Shown piece by piece: positions 42,778 to 54,566 of a DNA stretch of 64,000 nucleotides. A model generated the notes under the pieces. The model searched no databases and had not been told where the DNA came from. It saw nothing but the letters and a program-made list of their open reading frames with translations. Positions within the stretch are counted from its first letter, which is position 1. Each line of letters starts with the position of its first letter. This DNA is from Bryoerythrophyllum caledonicum (Eukaryota > Streptophyta > Bryopsida > Pottiales > Pottiaceae), in contig OZ020523.1 in the NCBI GenBank assembly GCA_963971425.1, positions 12,148,867-12,212,866 of the forward strand, given 5' to 3'. Both the position numbers and the translations under genes were made by a program.

Positions 42778-44138
42778 ATGGATGAAGAGACGGATAGTTC
42801 CGACTACTTGGATGAATTGATTGAAGAGGAAGATGAAGTGGAAGAACTTCTTGAATTGCATATGCTTTATCAAGCATCGCAAACGAGAGTGCAGGCGGAA
42901 CGAGCAGAAATATTAGAGAGATCACATGGTGGATCCAAACCCGGCAAAAAACCAAACATCGACTGAGGTCATGCTCGAGGACATGAACAGATCATGGAGG
43001 ACTACTTTAATGCAAATGCAACATACGCCAATTTGTTCCGAATTCGCTTTCGCATGCGTAAAGAATTATTTCTAAGGATCCATGACGGTGTGGTGCATCA
43101 TGATCCATACTTCCAACAAAAATCATATGCAGTGGGACGAGCGGGATTATCTTCTATGCAGAAGGTATTGGCTGCCTTCCGGATGCTGACTGGTGGTGTA
43201 GCAGCAGATTTTCTTGACGATTATATACGCATTCTGGAGTCAACGACACAAAAGAGTTTTAAAATTTTTGTGAAGGCTGTTGTGGAGGTTTTTGGAGATC
43301 GGTACCTAAGGCAGCCCACAAATGAAGACATCAAGAAACAATTGCGCATTAATGAAGAGCGAGGCTTCCCGGGAATGTTTGCTTCCATCCACTGCACTCA
43401 TTGGGATTGGAAGAATTGTCCGTATGCTTGGCAAGGACAATATCAAGACAAGGATGGCAATCCATCTATAATTATGGAGGCTGTTGCATCAAAAAATCTA
43501 TGGTTCTGGCATATTTTTGTTGGCATGGCCAGTTCTAATAATGACATAAACGTCCTTGATCGGAGCCCGTGGTTAGTGAATAATATAAAAGGTAAAGGAG
43601 AACATGTAAAATTCAATGTGAATAATCGCGAGTACGATAGTTGGTACCTCTTAGCGGACGGGATCTACCGAGATTGGAGTATCTTCATGAAAACGATAGC
43701 CGATCCTCAAGGGGAGATGTTTAGCTTGTATGCGAGGAAGCAAGAAGGTGCAAGGAAATATATTGAACGTGCGTTTGGAGTATTACAACAACGGTGGGAA
43801 TCTTACGAGTTCCCGCAAGACAATGGAAGAAAGAGGAAATGGTTACCATTTGGACGGCTTCTCTGATTCTACACAACATGATAATTGAGGATGAGGAACC
43901 GTTTCCCGAGCTAAATCAAGAGTATATTCTTGATTCCACATACACAACCACATCTACTTCCACTATTACTATTGGGCGCAGAGGACAACAAGATGTACAG
44001 GAACCGTTGTCCATTGCAAGGTACGTAAGTGAAAGGGACAAGATAGTTGATGAGGAGGCACATTTTAAACCAAAGAGGGACTTAATCGAACATCTGTGGT
44101 GGTGGAAGGGCAATCAGCGGAATACACGTGAAACTTAG
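42778..44138 (+). pseudogene. Harbinger-1 transposase (DDE_Tnp_4 type)
   Basis: An acidic N-terminus (MDEETDSSDYLDELIEEE), then a TGA at 42964 where the family has Arg (GHARGHEQIMEDYF follows). The helical DNA-binding region has KVLAAFRMLTGGVAADFLDD. The first catalytic position reads ASIHCTHWDWKNCP, with His where the family has Asp. NNDINVLDRSP keeps the second Asp and YIERAFGVLQQRW keeps Glu. A one-base loss near 43798 shifts the frame, and the end is read from 43794-44138 (LILHNMIIEDEEP). With a stop, a shift and a lost catalytic Asp it cannot be active. Confidence 0.92.
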
Positions 44139-44474
44139 TTGTACATATTTATCTCATGCTGAAATAGAGGATTGTTTACGGTTTAGGGTTAATGTTCTCG
44201 CAATGTTATGCAATACGAATGTACGTTGGATGGATAGTTGTACAAATTTTTGGTTACTTCATCTCTGTAATTCCTAATTGTTGAACTTATGTATAAAAAG
44301 CCTAGAAAAAATATTTTAAAAATAAAATTGGAGTTAATTGGTGGTTTGAGGAATTATTCATAAACCTATTATTTTCAACAATAATAAATAGAAGTGGCTA
44401 GAGACTTTGGGTTGTAACATGATGGTTTTTGAGTAATTCAAGTATAAAGTGTATGATTTCATGTATATCGTATA

Positions 44475-44602
44475 TTGGAAGGCATTGTCCAGTTTGCTAA
44501 TTCCTTGTCCGGTGAGCATGGTCTTAGTAGTGGAACGAACAGACACTTTATTCACGCCGGCTCCTTCGGAGACTGGCGTTCTTCTTTCCTTTGGAAGGCA
44601 TT
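44475..44602 (+). mobile_element. LINE E: 104-bp 3'-end copy with 12-bp target duplication
   Basis: The insertion proper is 44487-44590. TTGGAAGGCATT flanks it exactly (44475-44486 and 44591-44602). It holds only the last part of the 3' UTR with the hairpin 44554-44579 and a TTCTTTC tail. Confidence 0.95.
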
Positions 44603-46137
44603 ATTGTTTATCACCACAATATTAGTTCACTTAGTAAATTTCCTTCGTACTTGGTTAATTGATTTTGAACTGTAAACAACAAAGTACTTGCATCATCCAA
44701 TTCTTTCATATTCAACATAAAAGGTGTTAAAACTGTATGAATGCAATAGTTGCAATTGTCTATGTCAATGTTGGGCAATATTGAAAGGTACATTACATTT
44801 GTAATTTTGATTATTTTGTTAGGAAGTTGAAATGTGGTCATCTATTCTCCACGTCTAATGTCGTATTTGAACATGATGTAGTATTAATATTTAAATATCT
44901 TGAAATCAAAGAAGTGGATTGAATATTTTTGCTTCAAAATTGTGTGATTAAATAATTAAAAAAGGTTGAAAACTATAAACCAAAAAAAAGAAAAAAGAAA
45001 AAAGAAAAAACAGCTAATATACATTACGAAAATTAATAATAATAATAATTAAAAAAAAAAACAAAAAAAAATTAAATCATTGGCCAATGCCGACGCCAGG
45101 CCAGCTGCGGCCAACGGTGGGGCTGGCGGCAACGGTGGCGTTCCCCCGCTCAGGACCGTGAAGGGACGGGTGTGGGGGGGAGAGGGCAACCCCCTTCCCG
45201 TCTTTTAGAACCCATGACATCTCCACCCTTTGCTGTGGGAGTTTTCCCGCAAGGGGTGGAGATGCTCTAAGGGTCAAGGATTAACTTGTCTGTTATGGGG
45301 GAAATTTACTTCACCTCTTTCACTTCAAAAGCAAGGGCGGCAAAGTACTCAAGCAAGCGGCGAGTCCAGCTGCTGAATCAAGTGGGAAGCAATTAAAACC
45401 ACTGCAGCTACAACTCTATTCCATTCCAGACAAGGGTTGGCCTCTCCTACATTTAAACACTCGCAGCACGTTGCATGTAGATAATATATAAAAATGTACC
45501 GTCAATTGTCACGTTCCTCCCGCTCGTCATACACGTGTTTTTTTTCCTTCTTCTTTTTCTTTTTAGCTCCAACCCTTCTAATATACATACGATATGCCAG
45601 ATGCAATCCGGATTCGTCTTTGTTTCATCAAAGAGGTTATTTGGTTGTATTCATTGTATGCCCTAAGCGTTGGTCATTTCCGTACATAATTTAATTCACA
45701 ATGGAGAATGTCCAAAAACATTGGAAATTTCAAGAGGTTTGTCAAGATGATACCCATGTAATGCCTAGCTGAGATCCATGTTATACATAGGTGATACACA
45801 TTGTGATTGGAAAAGTAAATAATTTGACAAGGAGTGTTGAAAATTGACTTATGCATATAATAGAGGGAAAGCTTCAGTAACATGTTACCATGGGAGTCAC
45901 AATGTTCCGGCCCCTAAACCCTAAACCTAAACTTTGTCATATACCTTACCACCTTTACACTGTACGGCACCATAGCGGCTATGTATAGCGTATCCTATCT
46001 TTCCGCCTGGGAAACATCCACAATGTACGCTTCATCACAACGTCAACCACCTCAAGAGCCTGGTCGCACCGTTCCGCTCAGCAGCCCGGTGCATGTCGAT
46101 CAGCTAGGACCTTGAAGCCGCAGCCGGTGCCTTCATC
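44603..46137. other. Spacer upstream of the glyoxal oxidase, with a MITE-like inverted repeat
   Basis: 44640-44900 carries the dispersed repeat also seen at 37040-37200. 44985-45070 is A-rich simple sequence. 45210-45262 forms an inverted repeat (CATCTCCACCC and GGGTGGAGATG) ending GCTCTAAGG, like the ends of many plant PIF/hAT MITEs (GAGCATCTCCA). The rest to 46137 includes the gene's promoter, in which I see no clear TATA box. Confidence 0.45.
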
Positions 46138-48301
46138 ATGGAGTCGCGGAGGTGGAGCGCGCTGGTGATCACGGTGTCGGCGTTGGTGATGTTCCAAGTC
46201 CATGTGGTGGAAGCGGCGCCGGGAGAGTGGAGAGTGATCACCAAGAATGCTGGCATTTCGCCAATGCACGCCGCGGTGACGCCTGGTAAAGGCAGTGTCG
46301 TCTTGTTGGATCACACCAACATAGGTCCCTCCAACATCACATTCCCAGGTTCGTGCATGAATAGATCTGACTCTACTTTCAATTCCCAGTTGTCGTGTGA
46401 TTCAGTGACCAATGTGGCTTAGAGGACGGCAGATCATGCTAGCTGCACACCTTTGACATCCAGGACCAAGGACCAACTTCAACTGTACAGTACTTCTAGA
46501 ATCTGATCCACTGGGCGTGCACTTACGTTTGGTAAATTATGTGTAGTTTGATCACGTGCTCTAGTGATCTGTGATGGACATCATCATACTGTGTGACTCC
46601 TTGTATTGTTGGCTACGCAGGTGGCAGGGTCAGGAACACCACATACGACAAGGTTCTCAAGAGTGACCCGTTTGCGCACTCTGTCATTCTGGACCCCGTC
46701 ACTGGAGTTGTTCGGCCCTTGATGATATTGACCGACCCCTTCTGCTCTGGCGGCCAGTTTTTGGACGACGGCACTCTCTCACAAGCCGGAGGAGACTTTG
46801 AAGGAAAGAAAATAATAAGGTACCAAGTTGAATCTAGACTCCACATCATGATGCAAGGAGATTAAACTGTGTGCATGATTTCAGGTCGTTATCGCCGGAG
46901 TGCTACGAGGTGGAGCCAGTGGACAGGGTGTGTGACTGGGTTGAGTCCCCGCTTAGGTTGAAGACAGAGAGGTGGTACTCCACGAACGTCCTCCTGCCGG
47001 ACGGGCGCCAGATCCTCTTCGGAGGCCGAAACACCTTCACCAACGAGTTCTCACCTCCGACCGGTGCGCCGGCGCGGTACATGCCGTTTCTAAACATGAC
47101 TAGTGACGGCCCCACCTGCGATCTGAGGACAGGCATGTGCGCCAACACCACCCACGGGCCCAACAACTGGTACCCGTTCGCGTTCCTGCTGCCGATCGTC
47201 GACCAGATTTACATCTTCGCGAACCGTGACTCCATCATCTACGATTACTCCAGGAACATCGTCGTCAAGACGTTCCCTCAGCTCCCCGGAAACGCACGCA
47301 ACTACCCGAGCGCCGGCTCGTCGGTGATGCTGCCGCTGCGATCCAAGGACGCCTACAAAAAGGCGGAGGTGGTGGTCTGCGGAGGCGCCACCAACACGAC
47401 CAACATCTACGCGCCCTGCTCCGTGACGTGCGGGAGGATGGAGTTGACAAGCGCGGCTCCGGAGTGGGCGATGGAGGACATGCCCATCAAGAGGTGCATG
47501 GGTGACATGGTCGTGCTCCCCGACCTGAACGTGCTCATCATCAACGGCGCCCAGACCGGTTACCAGGACTTCAGGACGGCCACCACCCCGGCTCTGTCGC
47601 CAGTGCTGTACGAGCCGACCAAGGCTGCTGGTGCAAGATTCTCAGTCATGGCTCCCACCACCACTCCTCGAATGTACCATTCCACAGCCAATCTATTGAC
47701 TGTGAGTGCTCAAAGTCCAGCCTCCACTTGTTTTCCACTATGTGCACTTACTGTAAGTAGTTTGTGACATGGGCGACTGGAGTCTGATTTCTTCACTGTG
47801 CGTGATCAGGATGGGAGCGTGATGGTGGCCGGCAGCAACTCGCATCAGTACTACACCTTTCAACAGGGCAGGCTGAACTCGAAGGTGTATTTTCCGACCG
47901 AGCTGAGCGTGGAGGCGTTCACGCCGCCCTACGCTGGCGGCGAGAGGCCGACCATTGTGTCCGTGAACGCGACCGTTGTCTTGTACAACAGCGTTCTGGA
48001 TCTGAGATTCTACGACACGGGGCCAGTCTCGGCCAGTTTTATGTTCACGATGAACAGCTCGCCGTGGTCCACGCACTCGTATTCGCATGGGCAGCGAGTC
48101 GTGACCGTGAAGGCGAGGGCAATTAGCACCGTGAAGGGCACGGCTCCCAACGGTGATGTTGTGAACGACAGGACTGCTAGTCTTGTCATTCCGGCCTACA
48201 CCAAAATCCTCCCTCCCGCTTACTACATGACGTGGGTTGTGAAGAACGGCAACCCCAGCAAGTCATGCATCTGGATCCGGGTCGTCTGGTCCCTTCCCTG
48301 A
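46138..48301 (+). CDS. GLOX: Glyoxal oxidase / galactose-oxidase-like protein
   Basis: Four exons: 46138-46348, 46621-46819, 46885-47701 and 47810-48301. All introns are GT-AG, giving 572 residues, a normal length. Residues 1-26 are a signal peptide (cut after HVVEA), so the protein is secreted. A seven-bladed propeller (Glyoxal_oxid_N) is followed by a C-terminal DUF1929 domain from about residue 440. The copper-radical site is complete: Cys112 in DPFCSGG and Tyr168 in ERWYSTN (Cys-Tyr cofactor), Tyr401-His402 in PRMYHSTANLL, and His498 in WSTHSYSHG. The enzyme oxidises simple aldehydes, making hydrogen peroxide in the wall; plant relatives act in pollen and stress responses. Exons are GC-rich, unlike the surroundings. 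No stops or shifts were found. Confidence 0.95.
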
Positions 48302-50073
48302 TGGAATGTTGCGTCACCACTTCATATGTAGATTCTTTCACAAGCGAGTTTAGATTCCGTAGTGTCTTTGGACACATGTCCTGGGCAAGATGCATGTCCA
48401 GATCATGGCCGTAACTTGTGTGAATGATTTAGGAATTGAAACAGATACATTCTAATTGCTAGACATCAGATTCATTGCCCTGCAGTAGAAACATTCTTTT
48501 TAGATAGGTCTTTCTAGCGTTGTGCACATTGCGCAACCAAATTATTAGATCTTTTTTAGATCTGGTTGGATCAAAACATTTAAGAAAGTCACCGTATATC
48601 CTATATATGTCGCACTTCAATCTTACTATTTAGTGAATGGCTGGAAATCCAATGGTCCAAACTTGTAGCTGTGCAAATTTCCATGCAAATTATCGAATTT
48701 CTCGGTAAATCAGAGATGTTCGAACTAGTCTGAACATTCACGTACAAGTTCTCCAGAGAAGCCATCATAGACAGAAAAACTGAAGCAGAAAACTGCACTA
48801 TTAGTTTACAGTGGTTCACTATGTACAGGTGCATGAAATTTTCAGAGTGCTTATCTCAAAGCTTAAATCTTGGCTTAGCAACGAGACAGAGAGTTTGCTT
48901 CATGAAAAAGTCCATTCACCTTCTAAAATGCAAGGGTGAAATTGCTTAATTGCGTGTTTTAAATCGTAGAAATTATTGCTTTGGAGTGTGATGATGCTGC
49001 AACCATCAATAGCTTCCCAAAACTTCCTCATAACCAGTCCTGGCAGAGTAAGTGTAGTCCAACAAGTTTTCTCTGCTGCTTTCGTAAATTTGCTTCATGA
49101 AAAAAATAAAACCAACATCCTACATTGAGGTGTAATTTAGATAAATAACTTCAAATCTGACCAAAGTGTATGATAGTGATGACTTCACTGTAAATGTTGT
49201 CCCTCAAAAAGCCCATCAGCTAAACATCAGCACAGCTATAGAGGTCTTGTGTTACTTTATCAATGCAAATCACTCCCTTAAAGTTGTGGGCAGTGCATGC
49301 CTCATATGTTAGGACTTATACGATTGACATCAGACATCTGGCATTAGGGCAGATAGCTGACTTCTTTTGTCAACAAAATTGAATCGCGGAAGCTATCACA
49401 TGGTAGCCACATTATTCACAGCTATGCCGTAGGAGAAAGTCTGCGTTCTGTAGATCACAACTATGGCAATCAAATTCTTGTCTTGAAGTCATCCAAATAC
49501 AACTTCCAGTACTTCCAACTCAGAATGGTACAAGGGTTAGGGAGAGTTTCGTTGACAATTGGAGGAGTGTAAAACAGTACTGTACTGTACACTGCAAACA
49601 ACTTTCAAAACGCTTACTATAGACTGGAACTTGCAATATACAAGGATAGCTGTCTATCCTTGGATCTATGTCGCAATGTCAATACCGTAACCTGCAATTT
49701 TCCGCTGCAGTGAACAACATATCCTTTGACAACCCCTGGAACACTTCGCAAATGGAGGCATTTTCTCTTGAATGAGTCGGTCAAAAGCCCTTGGATTGCA
49801 CTTTGAGAGACAACCAACAACCCAGGTAATTTCAATGAAGTTACATTTCGTTTTACTTTCAAGTAGATTACCATTCATTTCATGTAATTTTGACAGCTTA
49901 AAGAAATCATTTATGAATGTACATAGAATAAATCTTGTTAAGAAAATCCTTAAGTTTGAACACTAATTGGTGCTTTCGGATGTTTACTAATCTTCTTTGC
50001 TCGAATGCCATTTCAATAAATTTGTAGGTGCTTGGCTCTTGCATTGCCACCTTGAAATGCATGTCTTGGAAGG
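48302..50073. other. Downstream spacer of the glyoxal oxidase
   Basis: No gene recognised. At 48938-48963 the sequence GAAATTGCTTAATTGCGTG resembles the right terminus of the 511-9172 element (ATAATTGCTTAATTGTGTG); no partner end was found. Confidence 0.45.
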
Positions 50074-50087
50074 TGAAGACGGAGTAA

Positions 50088-50277
50088 GAAGAAGAACAAC
50101 TCCGGTTCCCTTGAGGGGGTAGAGTGAATAGAGTGTCCATTCTTTCCTCTACTAAACCCATGTCAAGACATGGAAGTCGTAGTATGGAACTACTCCCCCC
50201 TCTCGAGGATAAACACTATGTAACCAATAATCAGTCACCCAATAACCAATGACCAATAACCAGGGACTGAGGGCCAA
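50088..50277 (-). mobile_element. LINE F: 190-bp 3'-end copy with target duplication
   Basis: TGAAGACGGA flanks it (50074-50083 and 50278-50287; the match extends further with one mismatch). It contains the 3' UTR stem-loops (terminal hairpin 50099-50125) and a (TTC)n tail in minus orientation. It is more diverged than other copies. Confidence 0.9.
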
Positions 50278-50287
50278 TGAAGACGGA

Positions 50288-50810
50288 ATAAATGGAATAG
50301 GGGTCAATGAAACATTGATTGTTTTTGTATTGATTATCGTCACTGCATCAAATACAACATGACTCTAGATTGAACAATCCTTAGCTGGAATTTGCATCAA
50401 ACTAATGCCAAAAGCCAAACTAAAAACACAAGAGTGGAAATAAAATGAAAAGTACATCAAACAAGGATACCTCACTCTGAAACATGATGAGAGCCACGCG
50501 TTGCATTGCAATGGTGAAAGCAAACATGATGAAAGTCGCGGGTTGCATTGCAAATGGTGAAAGCAGACACAAATCAAATTGTTTAGTCAATGTACAAAGC
50601 TCAAATATTTAGTGAAAAGTAGGATATCGAAAAGTACACTTGCACAACATTCATTGTGACATGACTTTTTCAACGCAACAAATCCACTACAAGTAAACCG
50701 AGCACACGACTACAAATGTAAGAACCATCTACAATCAATGACATGCACACACCATACGGCCTAAAAAGTACACGAGTCCCACACAAGTCCATTCAAAAGA
50801 GTCCACAATC
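50288..50810. other. Stretch with no recognised gene
   Basis: A short duplication (AACATGATGA, then AAGCC/AAGTC and GCGTTGCATTGCAA-like phrases) lies near 50480-50570. Nothing else is supported. Confidence 0.4.
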
Positions 50811-51285
50811 TATGGGGTGGTTTACACTACAAACCAAGAACTCGTCCAATGCACCTCTAAAATCTGTGATTGGCTCCATCAACTCGTTCTAGGATGACTT
50901 GGGTTTACACTACGAGGAAAAAAGAAAAGTGACCAAAGGAGTTGAGGTCCTGAAAAGGCCTAGAAACAGGCCTAGTGGATAATGTTGAAGGGTCCCCTGG
51001 ATTTTGCGGCGAGAGAGGCAAAAAAGGTTCTCTCATTGCTGAACAAGGAGACCACAGGCCTGAAATGCCGTTTTATTATTTTAATTTTTAATTTTTTTTG
51101 AGGGGGCCCATCGTTACTGTAGATACAATGACGGCCACCCTTTATTACCTCATACCGTTACACTTTGAACTCAAAGTAGAAAAGGTCATCGCCTTCCTTG
51201 TATCATTCCCTCATTCTCTTGTGTGCCCTGATTCTTGTTGTATTTTGTCGTTTCAGCTTGTTTTTTTTCATCGTTTTTTTAAAGC

Positions 51286-52393
51286 ATGGAAGGGTACAGT
51301 CCGGATGAAGACTCCTTTAAAGAGTCGCAAGGACAAGAATGGTCCATAATTCACAATGGATGGAAGAAATTGCAGCTCCAATTTTCAGGACCAATCCTAC
51401 ATTGCTTTATCAAATTCTACATCCTCAATTGCAGCATGGTCCGAATCTTTTGAGCTCTTCTTCTAGTGCATTCCGACCTCCTTCTCTTGTGCCTTCTTCT
51501 ACTGTTGGAGCTGAAATCTTACAAGTGAAGGAAGAGGTGGCTACAATTGCAAAGGGCGTAGGGAATAAGAGGGGGCGTCCATTGAAAGAGAAGGTTGCAC
51601 CTAGAGGGAAGGCGAAGAAAACACCCACCAAAATTGACGTAATTGAGCTTGGAGAGTCGGATTAGGAGGGAGTTGCTTCGATGAAGTGGAGGGATTTTGA
51701 AGTACACCAGTTGATTGCTATTTGAGGAGAGATGGACGATGAATTTGCGCGGACAACAAATAGACAAGGTTCGTTTCAATTCAATTAGTGGGGCAAATGC
51801 TTGTAGATGTGGGCCGTAGAAGGCCTTGGCCTTAGCCGCATGCCCATGCCCCATGCCCCTCTTCCCCCCAAAATGGAGAGATTGCTGCCATGGAGGCATT
51901 TTGATTTTTGGCTATTTCGGGACGATCTTGCGCGTGAGGGGATTTGAACTCCGGTCTCTACCAAGCAAAGAGATTCCTCCGAACACCTCTACCATCCTCC
52001 CAACCTCTTTTGATGTGCACATCTCTTCCCGTTGCCTATTTGAGCGTGAAATTGTCAATTCCTATGTGCTGGAATTATTTTACAATCATCGTTTTTGAGC
52101 CCTTATTGCATCTTTTTCAATGTTTTGATCATCTTTTTGGATGCTTCTTGCAGAGGTCAATATGTGTATCAAATTATGGATCCGTATGCTAGCAGCAATC
52201 AAAGATTTCAACCGTACACGATTGTCATGCAAGAAGAAGTACAAGATGATTATGAAGGAGTAGAAAACGACAAGAAAGCTAATGAGGTTTTTGGGATGGA
52301 TAGGAAACAAGAGTGTAGATGGTTTAACAAAATGGACGAATGGAATAGCAGCAGAGCAAGTATACACAATCAAATTCTAGCAAGTGAAACATA
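51286..52393 (+). pseudogene. Harbinger-2 ORF1, AT-hook and trihelix-type remnant
   Basis: ATG at 51286 begins MEGYSPDEDSFKESQGQEW; a shift leads to 51339-51665, which has KRGRPLKEKVAPRGK, an AT-hook-like basic patch. After a stop at 51663, WRDFEVHQLIAI and GEMDDEFARTTNRQG match the start of a trihelix/SANT domain. Then comes the SINE-like insertion, and a further exon-like frame (52160-52393, NKKANE-type region with KQECRWFNKMDEW). The order fits PIF/Harbinger ORF1 but no frame is intact. Confidence 0.65.
51812..52011 (-). mobile_element. tRNA-derived SINE candidate
   Basis: The minus strand from about 52004 reads GGGAGGATGGTAGAGGTG (A-box-like TGGTAGAGG) and, about 44 nt later, GGAGTTCAAATCC (B-box-like), the spacing of a tRNA-derived pol III promoter. 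GATGTG flanks both sides (51806-51811 and 52012-52017), a short possible target duplication. It splits Harbinger-2 ORF1. No cloverleaf with intact anticodon arm could be drawn with confidence, so it is not called a tRNA gene. Confidence 0.5.
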
Positions 52394-52729
52394 AATAATT
52401 GAAGAACATCTGACTCCGTCTTCACTTACTTCTGCTCAAACAATTTCAACATTAATTCCAGCACCAACAACACAAGAGAAGAAAAAGAAGACTCAAGACA
52501 AGATAGAAGGGCTTTTGGAACGAGTGGTTGGTAATTCCAGCGCCCTTTTTACTACATTTCAGGAATCCACCAATTTCTTGAAAAACATGGATAGGAATTT
52601 TGCAGCATTGCTAGAGAAGTTCTAGCTACTCTTCTAGATGATTTGATCCACTATCACTATCCGTATCAATGATGGTGGACCTAGTGCGTAGTTTATGCTC
52701 CAACAAGCTTTCAACTATTAGTTCATGCA

Positions 52730-53731
52730 TCATTGTAGCTCCATGAAGCAAATCATTTGCCTTCTCATTTTCTTTGAGTAAAAAATTTCAATTTCACCAT
52801 CATTTACCTCGTCCGGATTAGGCACATCTTCCCTAGACGCAATTCGTCTTCTTACTTCAGCAATTCGTGCCCTTTCACCATGTAATTTGCCGCCGTCCCT
52901 AATCTCTCCTTCGGCTATTCTCCTCCTCAATTTTTCCTCGGCTTCAACAATCCAAACATCTTTGATGCCATCACTATTAATAATGCATATGTTGTGTAGA
53001 ATTATACAACTTGCTACAATATCAGACATACTCCTCAAGGGCACTTTCAGAACACGCTATTTGGTCCAACATAAAATTGTTGAATGAAAGGACTTTCTAC
53101 AATAGTAATCTTCACCACCAATGATAGGAGCTAATACAGGAATGTGTGACCCGTCAATTCCTCCAATAGTGTAAGGTATTCCATGTAATTGTTCAAACCA
53201 TAAAGCTAATGCCCTAAATTGCGATTCATTTGGAGTTTAAACAAAAAGTGGCTGAAGATGCTTCCGATTACATTTACAAAACTCTTGTACAACTATTGAA
53301 AGTGTACTCTTGTGAACTCCATACAAATCTCCTATGCTCCGCAATCCATCACCTGTACCCAACCTTTGCAAAGACATTGCAATCCTATCTTATAAAGGCA
53401 CAGTTGGACTAAAACAAGTATCTTATTTCTTCAAATATGGCCCGAATCTCTCAAACAAAAATTTGAAAGTACTGAAATCGACTCGAGTCCGACTCCTAAA
53501 ATCCTTCTCCGTCCATGAACTCAAACGGTCCACAAATCCAAACATCCGGGCTTGACTCCATATGGTCCTCTCTCTTAAACCCAAACTTCCATGAAGCAAG
53601 CTGAATAAAGCAAACTTCTCCCATTTTCCTTGCAAGATAAAGGCTTGCATATTTGCAACATACTTTGCAAGCATGTACAAACACATGTATAATCCTAAAA
53701 CTAAGACAAGACTCCTTCTCCTCTCCTCCAT
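52730..53731 (-). pseudogene. Harbinger-2 transposase with internal deletion
   Basis: From MEERRRSLVLVLG (53731): SRTRVDFSTFKFLFERFGPYL, LQRLGTGDGLRSIGDLYGVH (helix-turn-helix-like), then GGIDGSHIPVLAP with the first catalytic Asp and YYCRKSFHSTIL. The sequence then jumps to RVLKVPLRSMSDIVASCIILHNICI, the C-terminal motif, so the segment with the second Asp and the Glu is deleted near 53050. Stops interrupt the first part (after YLKK, and in two more places). It cannot be active. Confidence 0.88.
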
Positions 53732-54093
53732 TGAAACTATGGTTGCTACAATTTTAGGGGAAGAGAAGAGAAGAAGAAACTCAAGGCTAGAGAAGAGAAG
53801 AGAAAGGAAGGAGGAGAAGGAGAAGAAGGAGAAGAAAGAGAGATGGTAAAACATGACAAAATTTCCCAAAACTGCCCTTTTTAGGCATTCATTAAAAAAT
53901 CATCACGCCCACTTTTAAGTACATGGTCATTCCTCCCGTTCCAAGTTCGGTTTACACTTAGTGAGAGGCCAAAGGGCTTTAAAAATTACATTTCTAAAGT
54001 GTGACCATGGAAGTGTGACCATGAAGTGTGACCATGGAATTAATCCATTTTCCTTGGTCATGGCTCTTGGTCTGTAATATAAACCACCCCTAT

Positions 54094-54565
54094 ATCATCT
54101 ACAAGTCATGGTTGTCATATTGAACAAGTTACTATTCATTTCTTGTCACATTGGACACGTCCAGTTTCTAGGATGTATGACGCAAGTAGATGGAATCAGT
54201 CCAATGGACAAGAAATGAGTAGTAACTTGTCCAATGTGACAACCATGCTACATGTTAGCCACTAAGGTAATTCACCAACATCCTACTTGCTAAACTCTCG
54301 AGCGCCAGCCCACAACACCACCATCTACTATACGGCTACCTTGCCAAGCCTCCAAAGAGCTCTCAAGTACTTCATCTCGATGATTAAAGATCTTGTCAAC
54401 TCCCCACCTACACCCATTCATCAGCCGCCCTTGCCCAGCCAGGTGCCTACATCAATCTTTGCCTCATCTTTCAACGCTTGCGTTTCAGGCGCCTCATGAG
54501 TTTTGACTTCCACTGTCACACAACACAATCCATCACAAACAATTATCTCACAAAATACAAATATC
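54094..54565. other. Stretch with no recognised gene
   Basis: 54120-54245 contains a diverged inverted repeat around GTCACATTGGACA and TGTCCAATGTGACA. Nothing else is supported. Confidence 0.4.
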
Positions 54566-54566
54566 A

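Larger units (their letters stand above)
39960..44200 (+). mobile_element. PIF/Harbinger-1, decayed
   Basis: A Myb/trihelix-type ORF1 and a DDE transposase lie in order on the plus strand, the usual two-gene layout of PIF/Harbinger. A 13-bp inverted repeat (CAGTGAAGTGCAC, 39988-40000; its complement 40014-40026) may be sub-terminal. No matching right terminus was found, so the limits are approximate. Confidence 0.7.
50814..54090. mobile_element. PIF/Harbinger-2, complete ends
   Basis: Terminal inverted repeats of about 28 bp: left GGGGTGGTTTACACTACAAA, right (reversed) GGGGTGGTTTATATTACAGA, with TAT on both sides (50811-50813 and 54091-54093) as a 3-bp target duplication. Near the right end AGTGTGACCATG occurs three times (53996-54040). 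ORF1 (plus) and a deleted transposase (minus) converge. It is a non-autonomous derivative. Confidence 0.92.

Noticed and set aside
46078-46314. Minus-strand frame over the glyoxal oxidase first exon
   Set aside because: Shadow of the GC-rich exon; the plus strand has signal peptide, splice sites and conserved motifs.
51925-52005. A functional tRNA gene
   Set aside because: A- and B-box-like sequences are present but no good anticodon arm or acceptor pairing, and it lies inside a transposon with a non-tRNA tail.
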